Shown piece after piece: positions 10,037-19,522 of a DNA stretch of 64,000 nt (positions are counted from its first letter, which is position 1; every line of letters begins with the position of its first letter). Position numbers and translations under genes: made by a program. Source of the DNA: Adhaeribacter aerolatus (GTDB taxonomy: Bacteria; Bacteroidota; Bacteroidia; Cytophagales; Hymenobacteraceae). Location: positions 62,001-126,000 of the forward strand of contig NZ_BJYS01000019.1 in assembly GCF_007991635.1 (NCBI RefSeq), read 5' to 3'. The notes beneath the pieces are model-generated. The model had not been told where the DNA came from and searched no databases. It saw nothing but the letters and a program-made list of their open reading frames with translations.

Positions 10037-10909
10037 ATGGCGCGAAGTAAACGTTGTTATAATATTTATTTGCCCGGTTTAATTTGGCTGCTCCTGTTAG
10101 GTTTAGGAAGTTGTACCAGCCGGGCTGAACAAAATAAGCTTTCAGCAGAACAGCAGACCTGTTTTAATCCGGAATGGGCACAAAATAAGCATTGGGATGA
10201 TGGCTTAGCCGAAGTAGCTATTTACCAGGCCGAAAGAGTAGTGTATAACAAGCCTCGTTCCTTCGAATACGTATTGATTACGGTTAAAGAAGATTTTAAC
10301 CAGGCCTTCAATGTAAAAACCGATAATTATAATCGGTCCGATTTATTCCCGGTAATGAAGGTGAACCAGTTTTGCCGAATTCCTACCGACAATTATCCTT
10401 ATCATTACCTGACCTCCTTATTTTTCCGACGCGAGAACCCGGTTCAGGTGCATAAAATAACAAGCTCTTCGCAGGAGTGGTGCGGCAATACATTTAAAGC
10501 CATAACCCAGGCAGGAAACAATTTTAATTATTCCTTTAATTCTTATTGGGACGAACAAGGTACCGGGGAGCTAACGTTACCCGGTGATTTACTATTCGAA
10601 GATCAGTTACCTTATACCTTGCGCAGCCTTCGTTTTAAAGACGGCTTAACTTTAAAAGCGCCGATAGCCGAGCTTCTGCAAACGAATAAAGCGAATAAAC
10701 CTGCTGTCTACCCGGCTACAATCACGGTTCATTCCGATATTGGTTCTACGCCAAATTTATGGTTAGTAAGCGTAAAACTTTCGGCGGAGAAGGAGAATAA
10801 ATATTTCTTTCGAAAAGAATATCCGCATATACTGGAAAAACAACAAACCTGGGATGGCCGGCAGTTGCAGTTAAAAGAAGTTACGCGCTATGCCTACTGG
10901 CAAAAATAA
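10037..10909 (+). CDS. Hypothetical lipoprotein
   Basis: A 290-residue protein of unknown function. A signal peptide with a lipobox (LLGLGSC, C26) indicates a lipoprotein. The mature part includes HWDDGLAEVAIYQAERVVYNKPR and many aromatic residues, suggesting a beta-rich periplasmic domain. Similar proteins occur in Bacteroidota, but I cannot name a domain securely. It lies 24 bp upstream of the PBP4 gene on the same strand and is probably cotranscribed, which hints at an envelope role. Start ATG at 10037. Confidence 0.75.
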   Translation: MARSKRCYNIYLPGLIWLLLLGLGSCTSRAEQNKLSAEQQTCFNPEWAQNKHWDDGLAEVAIYQAERVVYNKPRSFEYVLITVKEDFNQAFNVKTDNYNRSDLFPVMKVNQFCRIPTDNYPYHYLTSLFFRRENPVQVHKITSSSQEWCGNTFKAITQAGNNFNYSFNSYWDEQGTGELTLPGDLLFEDQLPYTLRSLRFKDGLTLKAPIAELLQTNKANKPAVYPATITVHSDIGSTPNLWLVSVKLSAEKENKYFFRKEYPHILEKQQTWDGRQLQLKEVTRYAYWQK

Positions 10910-10933
10910 ATTTAAGTCTTCGGATAAATTATA

Positions 10934-12292
10934 ATGCCTAAAATTACTTTTGAGTGGCGGTTGCTGCCTCTGGTGTTTCTTCTCTTTTCTTTGGCCTGTA
11001 AAACCACTAAGCCCACCGTTCAGGCGCCGCCTAATATTCCGGCTGTACCGCCATACGGACCAGCTACCATCAAACAACAAGTGGCGGAGTCGTTGGTGTT
11101 GCAGCAAAGCTTTGTTGGCTTTGCCCTTTACGATCCGCAGCTAAACCAAATGGTGGTGGCGCACAACGCAGATAAATATTTAGTGCCGGCCTCTAATACC
11201 AAGTTGTTTACCTTGTACGCCAGCCTTAAAATACTGCCGGATTCAATTCCGGCTTTGAAATATGCCGTAAAAGGCGATTCGCTGCTGTTCTGGGGTACCG
11301 GCGATCCTACTTTTACCCACATGGATTTGCAGAACACCATTGCTTATGATTTCCTGAAAAATCGCCGTGAAAAACTTTATTACCTAGAGGCGCCGTTTGC
11401 CAGTACGCCTTTTGCGGTTAATTGGAGTTGGGATGATTATAATTATTATTACCAGCCGGAGCGGAATATATTTCCGATCCACGGCAATGTTGTAAGGTTC
11501 TCCCGGAAAGCCGAAGGCCCATATGCTACTGCACCCCGTATATTTAAAAAGGAAATCAGAACCGATACGGCTTTGCACCAGCAGCGGGATGCTTTCCGGC
11601 GTGCCTGGCGTACCAATGAGTTTACTTTTTACCCCAAACACGCCAATCCAGCTTTTTCTGTAGAAGTACCATTTATTACTTCGCCCGAGCTGACTGTGAA
11701 ATTATTAGCCGATACCTTAAAACGGCCGGTAAAATGGGTTAAAAGAGCAATACCCCGGGAATACCAAACCTTAACCGGTTTACCAACCGATTCGGTATTA
11801 AAGCGGATGCTGCAGGTAAGCGATAATTTGCTAGCCGAACAATTGATGATTTTGTGCTCCGGTAAGCTGTCGGATACGTTATCGGTAGAGCGGGGAATAA
11901 AATACGCGCTTAAAACGTACCTGGCTGATTTACCGGATACGCCGGTGTGGGTAGACGGCTCGGGACTTTCGAGTATGAATCTGTTTACGCCCCGCAGCAT
12001 TATATTTTTGCTGCAGAAGTTGTTGCAGGAACGTCCGCCGGAGAAATTATTGCCGCTGCTGGCAGCGGGTGGCCGGCCGGGCACTTTCCGGAATATTTAT
12101 AAAGCCGAGGTACCATTTGTTTTTGGTAAATCCGGGTCTTTGTCGCATGTGCACAACCAAAGTGGTTACCTGCTTACCAAAAGCGGCAAACTATTACTAT
12201 ATAGCTTCCTGAACAATAATTACCAGGTTCCTACGGCCGATATCCGCAACGAAATGGTCCGGATTGTTACTGAAATCCACGAAAAATATTAA
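10934..12292 (+). CDS. dacB: D-alanyl-D-alanine carboxypeptidase/endopeptidase, PBP4 (peptidase S13) family
   Basis: A 452-residue peptidoglycan hydrolase. The lipobox FSLAC (C22) suggests an outer-envelope lipoprotein. The three penicillin-binding motifs are present: SxxK as SNTK (S87, K90), SxN as SDN (S296-N298), and the K-T/S-G triad as KSG (K399). PBP4-family enzymes trim the terminal D-Ala or cleave cross-links in the periplasm. It probably forms an operon with the preceding lipoprotein gene. The 3' end faces the alpha/beta hydrolase gene, with 42 bp between them. Confidence 0.9.
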   Translation: MPKITFEWRLLPLVFLLFSLACKTTKPTVQAPPNIPAVPPYGPATIKQQVAESLVLQQSFVGFALYDPQLNQMVVAHNADKYLVPASNTKLFTLYASLKILPDSIPALKYAVKGDSLLFWGTGDPTFTHMDLQNTIAYDFLKNRREKLYYLEAPFASTPFAVNWSWDDYNYYYQPERNIFPIHGNVVRFSRKAEGPYATAPRIFKKEIRTDTALHQQRDAFRRAWRTNEFTFYPKHANPAFSVEVPFITSPELTVKLLADTLKRPVKWVKRAIPREYQTLTGLPTDSVLKRMLQVSDNLLAEQLMILCSGKLSDTLSVERGIKYALKTYLADLPDTPVWVDGSGLSSMNLFTPRSIIFLLQKLLQERPPEKLLPLLAAGGRPGTFRNIYKAEVPFVFGKSGSLSHVHNQSGYLLTKSGKLLLYSFLNNNYQVPTADIRNEMVRIVTEIHEKY

Positions 12293-12334
12293 TCTACCGG
12301 TTGATTAAAGATATCAATTATAAATTTAACTTAT

Positions 12335-13183
12335 CTATTGGATAAACTTGTAAATCAGGTTGTTTATCTGGTGCGGATTTTCGTGGTGCAACCAGTGCGT
12401 AGCGTTGGGCAGAAAAACCAATTCGCCGTTCCGGCACTTATCTTTACTCGGAGTTGCCATTTCGGCACTCAGGAAAGAGTCTTTTTTGCCCCATAATATA
12501 AGGGTAGGTACAGTAATGGGTTCCGGCGAATGGTAGGGGTGGTATTTATAAGCCCGGTACCAGTTTAACATCGCTTTTAGAGCCCCGGGTTTTCGCCAGG
12601 CTTCTTTGTATTGCAAAAAATCTTCTTTCGAGAAGGTATATTTTAAAGCCGATTTTTGTAAGGTGGTTTTTAGTAATTTATAGTTAAAAGCGCGGTTACT
12701 AATTTCGGGTAAAAAAGGCAACTGAAAAAAAGCCGCGTACATACTTTTAAATAATTGCTTTGGGTGGCGGCGCAAATAATTATGAAAAACCTCCGGGTGC
12801 GGCATATTTAATATCACCAGCTTTTCCAGTAGTTTCGGGTATTGCGCCGCTACCGCCCAGGCAACGGCCCCGCCCCAATCGTGACCAACTAAAATAATTT
12901 TATCGGTAGTTTGCCGGCGGATAAAAGAAACAACATCGGCAGTCAGGTGGGGAAGGGTATACGCTTTTACGCCGGCCGGCTTGCTGCTGCGGTTGTAACC
13001 CCGTTGATCGGGAGCCATGGCCCGGTAGCCTTTATCGCCAAAGAAAGGCAATTGTTGGTGCCAGGCATACCAATGTTCCGGAAAGCCATGTAAGAAAATA
13101 ATTACCTTTCCGTCCGGATCGCCTGCTTCTGCCGCGTTTAAATATATTCCGTTAACCTCGTGTAATTTTTCTCTTATGCGCAT
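12335..13183 (-). CDS. Alpha/beta hydrolase, epoxide hydrolase-like
   Basis: A 282-residue alpha/beta-hydrolase. From the ATG at 13183 the visible features are the oxyanion HGFPEHWYAW (~32-41), the nucleophile elbow GHDWGG with D102, and a C-terminal catalytic histidine in LPNATHW (H263). An aspartate nucleophile with HGFPE is characteristic of soluble epoxide hydrolases and haloalkane dehalogenases. The frame stays open upstream to 13462, but that extension would overlap the thioesterase gene on the other strand and is Cys/aromatic-rich, so I use the internal ATG. Substrate unknown. Confidence 0.85.
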   Translation of the reverse strand: MRIREKLHEVNGIYLNAAEAGDPDGKVIIFLHGFPEHWYAWHQQLPFFGDKGYRAMAPDQRGYNRSSKPAGVKAYTLPHLTADVVSFIRRQTTDKIILVGHDWGGAVAWAVAAQYPKLLEKLVILNMPHPEVFHNYLRRHPKQLFKSMYAAFFQLPFLPEISNRAFNYKLLKTTLQKSALKYTFSKEDFLQYKEAWRKPGALKAMLNWYRAYKYHPYHSPEPITVPTLILWGKKDSFLSAEMATPSKDKCRNGELVFLPNATHWLHHENPHQINNLIYKFIQ

Positions 13184-13382
13184 AAGCCTATATTCTTTTA
13201 ATTTAAATACCGGGATACGCGCACAGCTCATGCTGGGTTTAATACCATTAACTTGCGAAACAAACAGATATCTTAAAACGCCTAAAGGCTTGGTGGTGCT
13301 TACCTCGAAAAAAGTATTAACATAAACTGGGCCGTAATGCCGTATACAGGTCAAAAATAAAATTCTGATATAGCAGAAATAT

Positions 13383-13781
13383 ATGAAGCAAGATGCCGAA
13401 AAGTTTAGCCTGGCCATTAACGTGCAGGAACAGGATATAGATGAATTGGGCCACGTAAACAATGTGGTTTACCTGCGTTGGGTACAGGAAGTAGCTACCG
13501 CCCACTGGAACCATGCCGCTCCTGCCGGCCTGCAGGAAATGTATACCTGGGTGGTAATCCGGCACGAAATAGATTATTTTTATCCGGCTTTTTTGGGTGA
13601 TAATATTATTGGTTATACTTGGGTAGGGGAGCATCAGGGTGCTAAATTCGTCCGGTTTGTAAAGCTTTGCCAAGCCGGCAGCGGAAAAGTACTGGCCGAG
13701 GCCAAAACAACCTGGTGCCTGCTGGATGCTAAAACCAAACGGCCCCGCCGGATCGAACAGGATGTTTTAAGTATTCTATAG
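13383..13781 (+). CDS. Acyl-CoA thioesterase, 4HBT hotdog fold (YbgC-like)
   Basis: A 132-residue hotdog-fold protein. The motif DIDELGHVNNVVYLRW near residues 18-33 contains the aspartate and the G-H-V-N-N that mark 4-hydroxybenzoyl-CoA thioesterase/YbgC relatives, which hydrolyse acyl-CoA thioesters. Length is typical. Physiological substrate unknown. It is transcribed divergently from the alpha/beta hydrolase, about 200 bp away. Confidence 0.85.
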   Translation: MKQDAEKFSLAINVQEQDIDELGHVNNVVYLRWVQEVATAHWNHAAPAGLQEMYTWVVIRHEIDYFYPAFLGDNIIGYTWVGEHQGAKFVRFVKLCQAGSGKVLAEAKTTWCLLDAKTKRPRRIEQDVLSIL

Positions 13782-13810
13782 ATTAATATTTATCCTGCTT
13801 AGACACACGA

Positions 13811-13827
13811 TTTTGCACCGTGCAAAA
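13811..13827. promoter_or_regulatory. Perfect inverted repeat, possible operator
   Basis: TTTTGCAC and GTGCAAAA flank a single base: an 8+1+8 perfect inverted repeat. It lies between the thioesterase and AGE epimerase genes. It is not followed by a T-run, so it may be a protein-binding site rather than a terminator. Confidence 0.35.
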
Positions 13828-13852
13828 GTAAATTGCAAGGAGCCCTAAACGG

Positions 13853-13868
13853 TCTTTATTGATAAAGA
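13853..13868. promoter_or_regulatory. Perfect 16-bp palindrome, possible operator
   Basis: TCTTTAT and ATAAAGA flank TG, giving a 7+2+7 perfect inverted repeat. It lies 130 bp upstream of the AGE epimerase start and 26 bp after the preceding inverted repeat. It could bind a dimeric regulator of the epimerase gene (inference). Confidence 0.3.
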
Positions 13869-13997
13869 GCATGAAACCGAAGCAAGAATACAAACACGTA
13901 TTGTTGTTTTTAAATTTTAGTTTAATCAGACTTAAAAAGCTGTTATTTCTTTTATCTTTAACAACTGCTAGTTTCCCTAAAATTATAATCTAAAAAT

Positions 13998-15608
13998 ATG
14001 AAGCGCATTTACTTTGTAAGTGGCACCATCCTGATGCTGGCGGTGTTGGGTTTGTTTTCTTTCAAACTCATCTGGCAAGACAACCGGGCAGCTCTGGCAG
14101 CGTCCCTGGATAAATCTATCCGGACCGAGATGCTGAATAAATGGTATCCGCAGGCCGTGGACAAGGAATATGGTGGTTTTCTGAGTACTTTTACGTATGA
14201 TTTTAAACCCACCGGCGATCAGGATAAAATGATTGTTACCCAAGCGCGGCACACCTGGTCGAATGCCAAAGCAGCTATTTTGTACCCCGAGGTGGAACAT
14301 TATAAAATCAGTGCGGCCCACGGTTTTGCTTTTCTGAAAAACGTGATGTGGGACAAAACTTACGGTGGTTTTTATACGCTGGTCGATCGGCAAGGCAATG
14401 TAAAAAAAGGCAGTTTTGCCCCAAAAGAAGCTTACGGCAATGCTTTCGGCATCTATGCGTTGGCGGCTTATTACCAGGCTTCCGGCGACACCAGCGCTTT
14501 AAACCTGGCGCAGAAAGCATTTGGCTGGCTCGAAAAGAACAGCCACGATCCGGTGTACAAAGGATATTTTCAGCACCTGGAGCGTGACGGCCAACCCATC
14601 CGGAGAACAAAAGAAGTGCCGTCTACTTCTGATTTAGGTTACAAAGACCAGAACAGTTCTATTCATTTGCTCGAAGCCTTTACGGAACTTTATCAGGTTT
14701 GGCCCAACCCTTTGCTGCGACAGCGGTTACAGGAAATGCTTTACCTGATACGAGACAAAATTACCGCGCCGCCGGGCTACTTGATTTTGTTTTTGCAGCC
14801 CAACTGGCAACCGGTTTCCTTCCGCGATTCGTCGGAAGCTGTTATTCTGAAGCACCGCAACCTGGACCACGTTTCATTTGGGCACGATGTAGAAACTGCT
14901 TACTTAATGCTGGAAGCTTCGCATGTGCTGGGTATGAAAGATGATGTTACTACCATGACGGTAGCCAAACGCATGGTAGACCACGCGCTGCGCCATGGCT
15001 GGGATAACCAGGTGGGCGGTTTTTACGACGAAGGGTATTATTATAAAGGAAATCCTAAACTAACCATTATCCGGGATACCAAGAACTGGTGGGCACAGGC
15101 CGAAGGTTTGAATACGTTGCTGCTGATGGCTGACCATTATCCCAAAGAGAGTATGGATTATTTCGGGAAATTTCAGACGCTCTGGCGCTACATAGATAAA
15201 TATTTAATAGATCACGAACACGGCGATTGGTACCCGGGCGGATTAGATAAGGAACCGCAACTAAAAACTGCCTTAAAAGGCCAAATCTGGAAGGGCAATT
15301 ACCACCAGTTCCGGTCGTTGGCTAATTGCGTGCAGCGCCTGCAAGCCGATAAAGTACCACCGTCCGTGCCAGGTAAGTTAACGGCCAACACCCAGAATAA
15401 TAAGTTGGTGCTAACCTGGGAAGCGGCCCGCGACAATAAAACTATGCTGGGCTATCATATTTACCAAAGCGGGCAGCGCATTGGTTTCACTCCTTTAACC
15501 TCATTTACCATTTCGGGTAGTAAAAACTTGAAAGGCCGGAAACTATCGGTTCGGGCTGTAGATTGGCAAGGAAATTTATCGGTCGCCGCCGATCAGGTAG
15601 TTTTATAA
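13998..15608 (+). CDS. AGE family epimerase/isomerase with C-terminal fibronectin-like domain
   Basis: A 536-residue protein. A hydrophobic N-terminus (~residues 4-25, IYFVSGTILMLAVLGLFSF) acts as signal or anchor. The (alpha/alpha)6 barrel of the N-acylglucosamine 2-epimerase superfamily covers ~30-450. Characteristic elements are RHTWSNAKAAIL, GKYGN-type YGNAFGIYALAAY, FGHDVETAYLMLEAS, NWWAQAEGLNTLLLM and GNYHQFRSLANC, which provide the conserved His/Trp active-site residues. A C-terminal ~85-residue beta domain (LTWEAARDNKTMLGYHIYQSG) resembles fibronectin type III. It probably acts on exported or periplasmic sugars; mannobiose 2-epimerase is one possibility, unproven. Confidence 0.82.
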   Translation: MKRIYFVSGTILMLAVLGLFSFKLIWQDNRAALAASLDKSIRTEMLNKWYPQAVDKEYGGFLSTFTYDFKPTGDQDKMIVTQARHTWSNAKAAILYPEVEHYKISAAHGFAFLKNVMWDKTYGGFYTLVDRQGNVKKGSFAPKEAYGNAFGIYALAAYYQASGDTSALNLAQKAFGWLEKNSHDPVYKGYFQHLERDGQPIRRTKEVPSTSDLGYKDQNSSIHLLEAFTELYQVWPNPLLRQRLQEMLYLIRDKITAPPGYLILFLQPNWQPVSFRDSSEAVILKHRNLDHVSFGHDVETAYLMLEASHVLGMKDDVTTMTVAKRMVDHALRHGWDNQVGGFYDEGYYYKGNPKLTIIRDTKNWWAQAEGLNTLLLMADHYPKESMDYFGKFQTLWRYIDKYLIDHEHGDWYPGGLDKEPQLKTALKGQIWKGNYHQFRSLANCVQRLQADKVPPSVPGKLTANTQNNKLVLTWEAARDNKTMLGYHIYQSGQRIGFTPLTSFTISGSKNLKGRKLSVRAVDWQGNLSVAADQVVL

Positions 15609-15670
15609 TACGGCTCTTTCCTGAGCCCCGGCTTGGTAAGTTCTATTGGGTTCTATTCTAAACCAAAAAG

Positions 15671-15698
15671 GCCTCAACGTTAGCGATGAGGCTTTTTT
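15671..15698 (+). terminator. Rho-independent terminator after the AGE epimerase gene
   Basis: The stem GCCTCA/TGAGGC with a 10-nt loop is followed by a T-run, 62 bp past the stop codon. Five A's precede the stem, so it could also work on the opposite strand. Confidence 0.75.
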
Positions 15699-16088
15699 AG
15701 GTATGAAAACATAAACAGGGATTGTGGAACGTGTAAGGCTATATAATAAAGTAAACGGGTGGATTTAAGGTTTAAGTAATAAATTGCTCAATATTGTTTA
15801 TCAGTATTCAATAAAAATAAATAACTGATTTAGTTATAACTCTCCTTTTAAATAAATATAAATATTAAAATCTATTCTGCTTTTACGGTTTAAATATTAG
15901 TCTCTTACTCGTCTTTAGTTTTAACAATGCTTTAAAAGGTACATCTACTAACAGGTCGTAATAAGAGAGCAAATGGTTGCCTGAATATAAAAATTTACCA
16001 AAGCATATTTTTCATAACAGCTTTTACCGGTAGGCTGCCGATGAAAAAACGTTCTAAATTTTGAGAGCCGAACTATTGCAAATCATCT
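15699..16088. other. Intergenic region between convergent genes
   Basis: The AT-rich spacer between the epimerase terminator and the 3' end of the GH2 gene. I see no gene and no further strong hairpin. Confidence 0.4.
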
Positions 16089-17921
16089 TTAAGTTTGGGA
16101 ACGGGAGTTGAGTAAGCCGGCCGGTACGGTTAGTTCACCGGTATGCGAATCAATCAGGCCATTGCGTTCGTCTTCAATGTTGGTGGCCTGGGTATAAACA
16201 TCGCCTGCAATGGGCCGCAGCCGCAATTCTTTTTTAAATTGCCGGATGCGTTCGGTCCGTTCTTCCGAATCTTTTGGACCGCCGTAATCCGGGAAACCAA
16301 AACCACCCCATTCACTTACCACCAGCGGTACTTGTCCCCGGTAAAAAAACGGGTCGCCTACTACCAGCGGGTGCGCGGCCACGCCCTCCATTTGTCCGTT
16401 CGATAGTTGGTCCAGCAATTCCTGCCACCGGGGTAAATCCGGGGTGTAAAGGTGGGCGGTTAATAAATCCGATTTAAGCTTGCCCTCCTGTGAAACATGT
16501 TTCCAGCCATCGTTATCTACCACCAGAAACTGCGGGTGATTGATGAGCATGTAATGGTACATCTGAATAATATATTCTCTTGTAGCCGGGTTCGTAGCAA
16601 TATCTTCCGCGCCCCAATCTTCGTTGTACAAGCTCCAGATAATAACCGAAGGATTGGTTTCGATTAAAGCTAACATCCGGAGCAGTTCGGCTTGGTGGTT
16701 TTGCCGGCTCAGTTGTGTAGAACTATGCGGACTGGGTACTTCTACCCACAGTAACAACCCAATTTCATCAGCCAGGTTATAAATACGCGGATCCACGCCC
16801 GCAATATGTACCCGGACCAGGTTGCAACCCAACTCTTTCATGGCGTACATGTGTCGCCTCATTTCTTCGAAGGTAGCCGTGCCCGGCTGGTATAGGATGC
16901 CGTCGAGGTAAATTTGCTGGTTATTCAGGTAGATATAGCGGCCCCTCGATTCTACTTTCCGCAGTCCGAAATGTGCCTGAATAGCCGCCGAGTAGCCATT
17001 AGCATCAATTAATTCGGCCACCAGGCAGTAAAGATTAGGTTCTTCCGGCGACCATAACCGCGCTCCCGGCACTTCCATCACCAAGCGTTGCATTTTCTGG
17101 CCGCCCTCCAGGTGCAGCACAAATTCCGAAGTAGCCAGTGGTTGGGTATGCTCTTTGTTTTGTTCAAAAACATTAAGCCGGATGGTATATTGACCCGGAT
17201 CATGAATGCGGGTGGTAAAATTAAACCGGACCAGGTAGTCCTCTACTACGCTTACCACACCTACCCGCGACCGCAGGCGGTTGCGTTCGATGGTTTCGAG
17301 CCAGACGCTGCGCACCGCCCCCGTGTGGGTTTGGTACCAGATGCCGCCGCGCTTATAAATGTGCGATTCTTGTTTACCTCTTGGTATTTCGGCATCCAGC
17401 GAATCGGCAATCCGTACGGTCAGTCGGTTTACCGGTAAAAGCATTTCCTCGTCCAGCTCGTAAGAAAAAGAAGTATATTCACCATAATGTATTTCCTGGC
17501 CCTCGATGGTGGAAAGCAAATTACCGTTTAGCCATACCCGTGTTTCATAACCGCAGGCCCCAAAAGTAATCTGGAACATCATTTGTTTAGCGTCTTCCTC
17601 CGGTTCGGGCAAGGTAAATTCCCGCTCGTACCAAACTACCACGTCGTCTTGCCAGGCTTTTTGCTGGTGGTCTTTGGCTTCAGCCAGGTGGGCTTCTACG
17701 GAGCCGGGCCACGAAGCAGTATGTTCGTACTGATGTCCCAGGTACCACTTTTCTGCTAAACCCCGATCTGCCGCATCATAAGCAAAATGCCATTCCCCAT
17801 CGAGTAATAAAAAGGAGTTGGTACGCAATACCGCTCGCGGCAAGGGATTGGTTTCTTCTTCCGGCGCTATTAATTCTTCTTTACTTTCTGATAAAGCTAA
17901 ATTAGGAAATTTGGCATCCAT
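16089..17921 (-). CDS. Glycoside hydrolase family 2 protein
   Basis: A 610-residue GH2 enzyme with the usual order: N-terminal jelly-roll sugar-binding domain (~residues 35-215), an Ig-like domain (~220-325), and a TIM barrel (~330-600). The acid/base is E434 in WSLYNEDWG and the nucleophile is E537 in SEWGG. GH2 covers beta-galactosidases, beta-mannosidases and beta-glucuronidases. The compact size without C-terminal domains resembles the glucuronidase-like subgroup, but specificity is undetermined. There is no obvious signal peptide, so it is probably cytoplasmic. Convergent with the AGE epimerase gene. Confidence 0.87.
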   Translation of the reverse strand: MDAKFPNLALSESKEELIAPEEETNPLPRAVLRTNSFLLLDGEWHFAYDAADRGLAEKWYLGHQYEHTASWPGSVEAHLAEAKDHQQKAWQDDVVVWYEREFTLPEPEEDAKQMMFQITFGACGYETRVWLNGNLLSTIEGQEIHYGEYTSFSYELDEEMLLPVNRLTVRIADSLDAEIPRGKQESHIYKRGGIWYQTHTGAVRSVWLETIERNRLRSRVGVVSVVEDYLVRFNFTTRIHDPGQYTIRLNVFEQNKEHTQPLATSEFVLHLEGGQKMQRLVMEVPGARLWSPEEPNLYCLVAELIDANGYSAAIQAHFGLRKVESRGRYIYLNNQQIYLDGILYQPGTATFEEMRRHMYAMKELGCNLVRVHIAGVDPRIYNLADEIGLLLWVEVPSPHSSTQLSRQNHQAELLRMLALIETNPSVIIWSLYNEDWGAEDIATNPATREYIIQMYHYMLINHPQFLVVDNDGWKHVSQEGKLKSDLLTAHLYTPDLPRWQELLDQLSNGQMEGVAAHPLVVGDPFFYRGQVPLVVSEWGGFGFPDYGGPKDSEERTERIRQFKKELRLRPIAGDVYTQATNIEDERNGLIDSHTGELTVPAGLLNSRSQT

Positions 17922-18466
17922 AAGGGTTGAGGCTATAAGGGGTTTAAACAGCGCAGAGACTTGGCTTTGCTATCAGATGCTACTACGTAAAGCAAGTGTA
18001 ATATGGTTGTAATAATATATTAGTTCAGAATAATGTCTATGCATTCATCAGATAAATATTTCTTTATAAAAAATTGAAGTAGATAAAGCGGTGAAAGATG
18101 GCAGTCCTATTGTGCTAGTCGAAACATCTTTTATCTTCTCGATTATAGAGCTAACCAGAACCTTGGATCAGTTTAGGATTTAAAAATTTATTTCTAAAGT
18201 TTAGTTTTTAGATGATAATACCTTTAGCTTAAGTTTAGTATAAATTGCCTAAATATTTAATATTCAGTTTTTTAATAAAATAATACCAAATCTCATAAAT
18301 GCTCTTCCCTAACAGAAAGATGGCTATACTGGTTGCACAAATCTCACAGGTCTTTAAGACCTGTGAGGTTTTAATCTATGGCAAGTTTATGCGAGTTGCT
18401 ATAAACTGGTTAATCAAGAATAATAAATATCCAGACTAACCGGTTCCGGCTTTACTAATTATAGAT
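17922..18466. other. Intergenic region holding one strong palindrome
   Basis: 545 bp between two minus-strand genes, very AT-rich. It holds the GH2 promoter region and the palindrome at 18343-18367. No gene is visible. Confidence 0.4.
18343..18367. repeat. Perfect 25-bp palindromic element
   Basis: CTCACAGGTCTT and AAGACCTGTGAG flank a single T: a 12+1+12 perfect inverted repeat. A short T-run (TTTT) follows. It lies about 100 bp past the stop of the aldo/keto reductase gene on the minus strand. It may be a terminator or a dispersed REP-like repeat. Confidence 0.5.
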
Positions 18467-19414
18467 CTAGGCGCTGGCCTGGTTTAACTCCTTGAGGGCC
18501 GCCTCATCTAAACGCATAGTGGCTGCTTTTAAAAGGGAATGAAGTTGCGTTAAATTAGTGGCGCTAGCGATTGGGGCCGTGATGCTGGGGCGGGCAATGA
18601 GCCAGGCAATAGAAATGCTGGCCGGGTCGGTATTATAGCGGGCAGCAACTTCATCCAACGCCGCCAGAATCCGGAAGCCCCGATAGTTTAAATATTTTTT
18701 GTTGCCACCTCCACGTTTGCTTTTAGCTAAATCTGCTTCGGAGCGGTATTTACCGGTTAAAAAGCCGCTGGCCAGGGCAAAGTAGCTGATCACCCCCAGG
18801 TTTTCCTGCTGGCAGATAGGTTCCAGGGCTTCTTCATAATCTTTCCGGTTATACAAATTATACTCTGGCTGCAGACTTATATACCGGGGTAAATTATTAT
18901 CCCGGCTAACTTGCAAGGCTTCCTGCAGCCGTTCGGGACTAAAGTTAGAGGCGCCTATGGCTCTTATTTTGCCGGCCCTTATTAATTCATCGTAAGCTGC
19001 CAACGTTTCTTCCATAGGTATACTCGGATCATCGTAGTGTGATTGGTATAAATCTATGTAATCGGTTTGCAGCCGTTGCAATGACTCATCGCATGACTTT
19101 AATATATGCGCTTTCGATAAGCCTTTTACGCCCGGCGCCATTTCGCCACCTACTTTAGAAGCAATAATAACTTTATCGCGGCCGCCGTGTTTCTGCAGCC
19201 ATTTGCCAATGATGGTTTCGGATTCGCCACCTTCATGGCCCGGCACCCACGACGAATAGGTATCGGCAGTATCAATTAAATTAAAACCCGCATCTGTAAA
19301 AGTATCTAACAAATCAAAGGAGATAGATTCATCTACTGTCCAGCCAAAAACATTACCGCCAAAAGCCAGTGGGGCTACTTCCAGCCCGGAGTTACCTAAT
19401 TTTCTTTTTTCCAT
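18467..19414 (-). CDS. Aldo/keto reductase
   Basis: A 315-residue NADPH-dependent oxidoreductase with a TIM barrel. The visible elements are the N-terminal KRKLGNSGLEVAPLAFGG, the catalytic Asp/Tyr region DTADTYSSW, the lysine in IIASKVGG and the histidine in YQSHYDD, in standard AKR tetrad order. The C-terminal cofactor loop includes SITAPIASATN. I start at the ATG at 19414 (MEKRKLG), which matches the usual family N-terminus; the frame continues 11 codons upstream. Substrate unknown. It follows the M1 peptidase gene on the same strand. Confidence 0.9.
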   Translation of the reverse strand: MEKRKLGNSGLEVAPLAFGGNVFGWTVDESISFDLLDTFTDAGFNLIDTADTYSSWVPGHEGGESETIIGKWLQKHGGRDKVIIASKVGGEMAPGVKGLSKAHILKSCDESLQRLQTDYIDLYQSHYDDPSIPMEETLAAYDELIRAGKIRAIGASNFSPERLQEALQVSRDNNLPRYISLQPEYNLYNRKDYEEALEPICQQENLGVISYFALASGFLTGKYRSEADLAKSKRGGGNKKYLNYRGFRILAALDEVAARYNTDPASISIAWLIARPSITAPIASATNLTQLHSLLKAATMRLDEAALKELNQASA

Positions 19415-19522
19415 TTTAACTTTTGTTTTAAGACTAGGTCTACGCACAAAAGCAGGGCTGGATTTAAAGCCGGCTAAAATTTGGTAATCGGAAAAAGAAT
19501 GCAGCAGTATATATTACTAAAT

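Noticed and set aside
13184-13462. N-terminal extension of the alpha/beta hydrolase frame by 93 codons
   Set aside because: It overlaps the thioesterase gene on the other strand, is Cys- and aromatic-rich, and the family N-terminus begins at the ATG at 13183.
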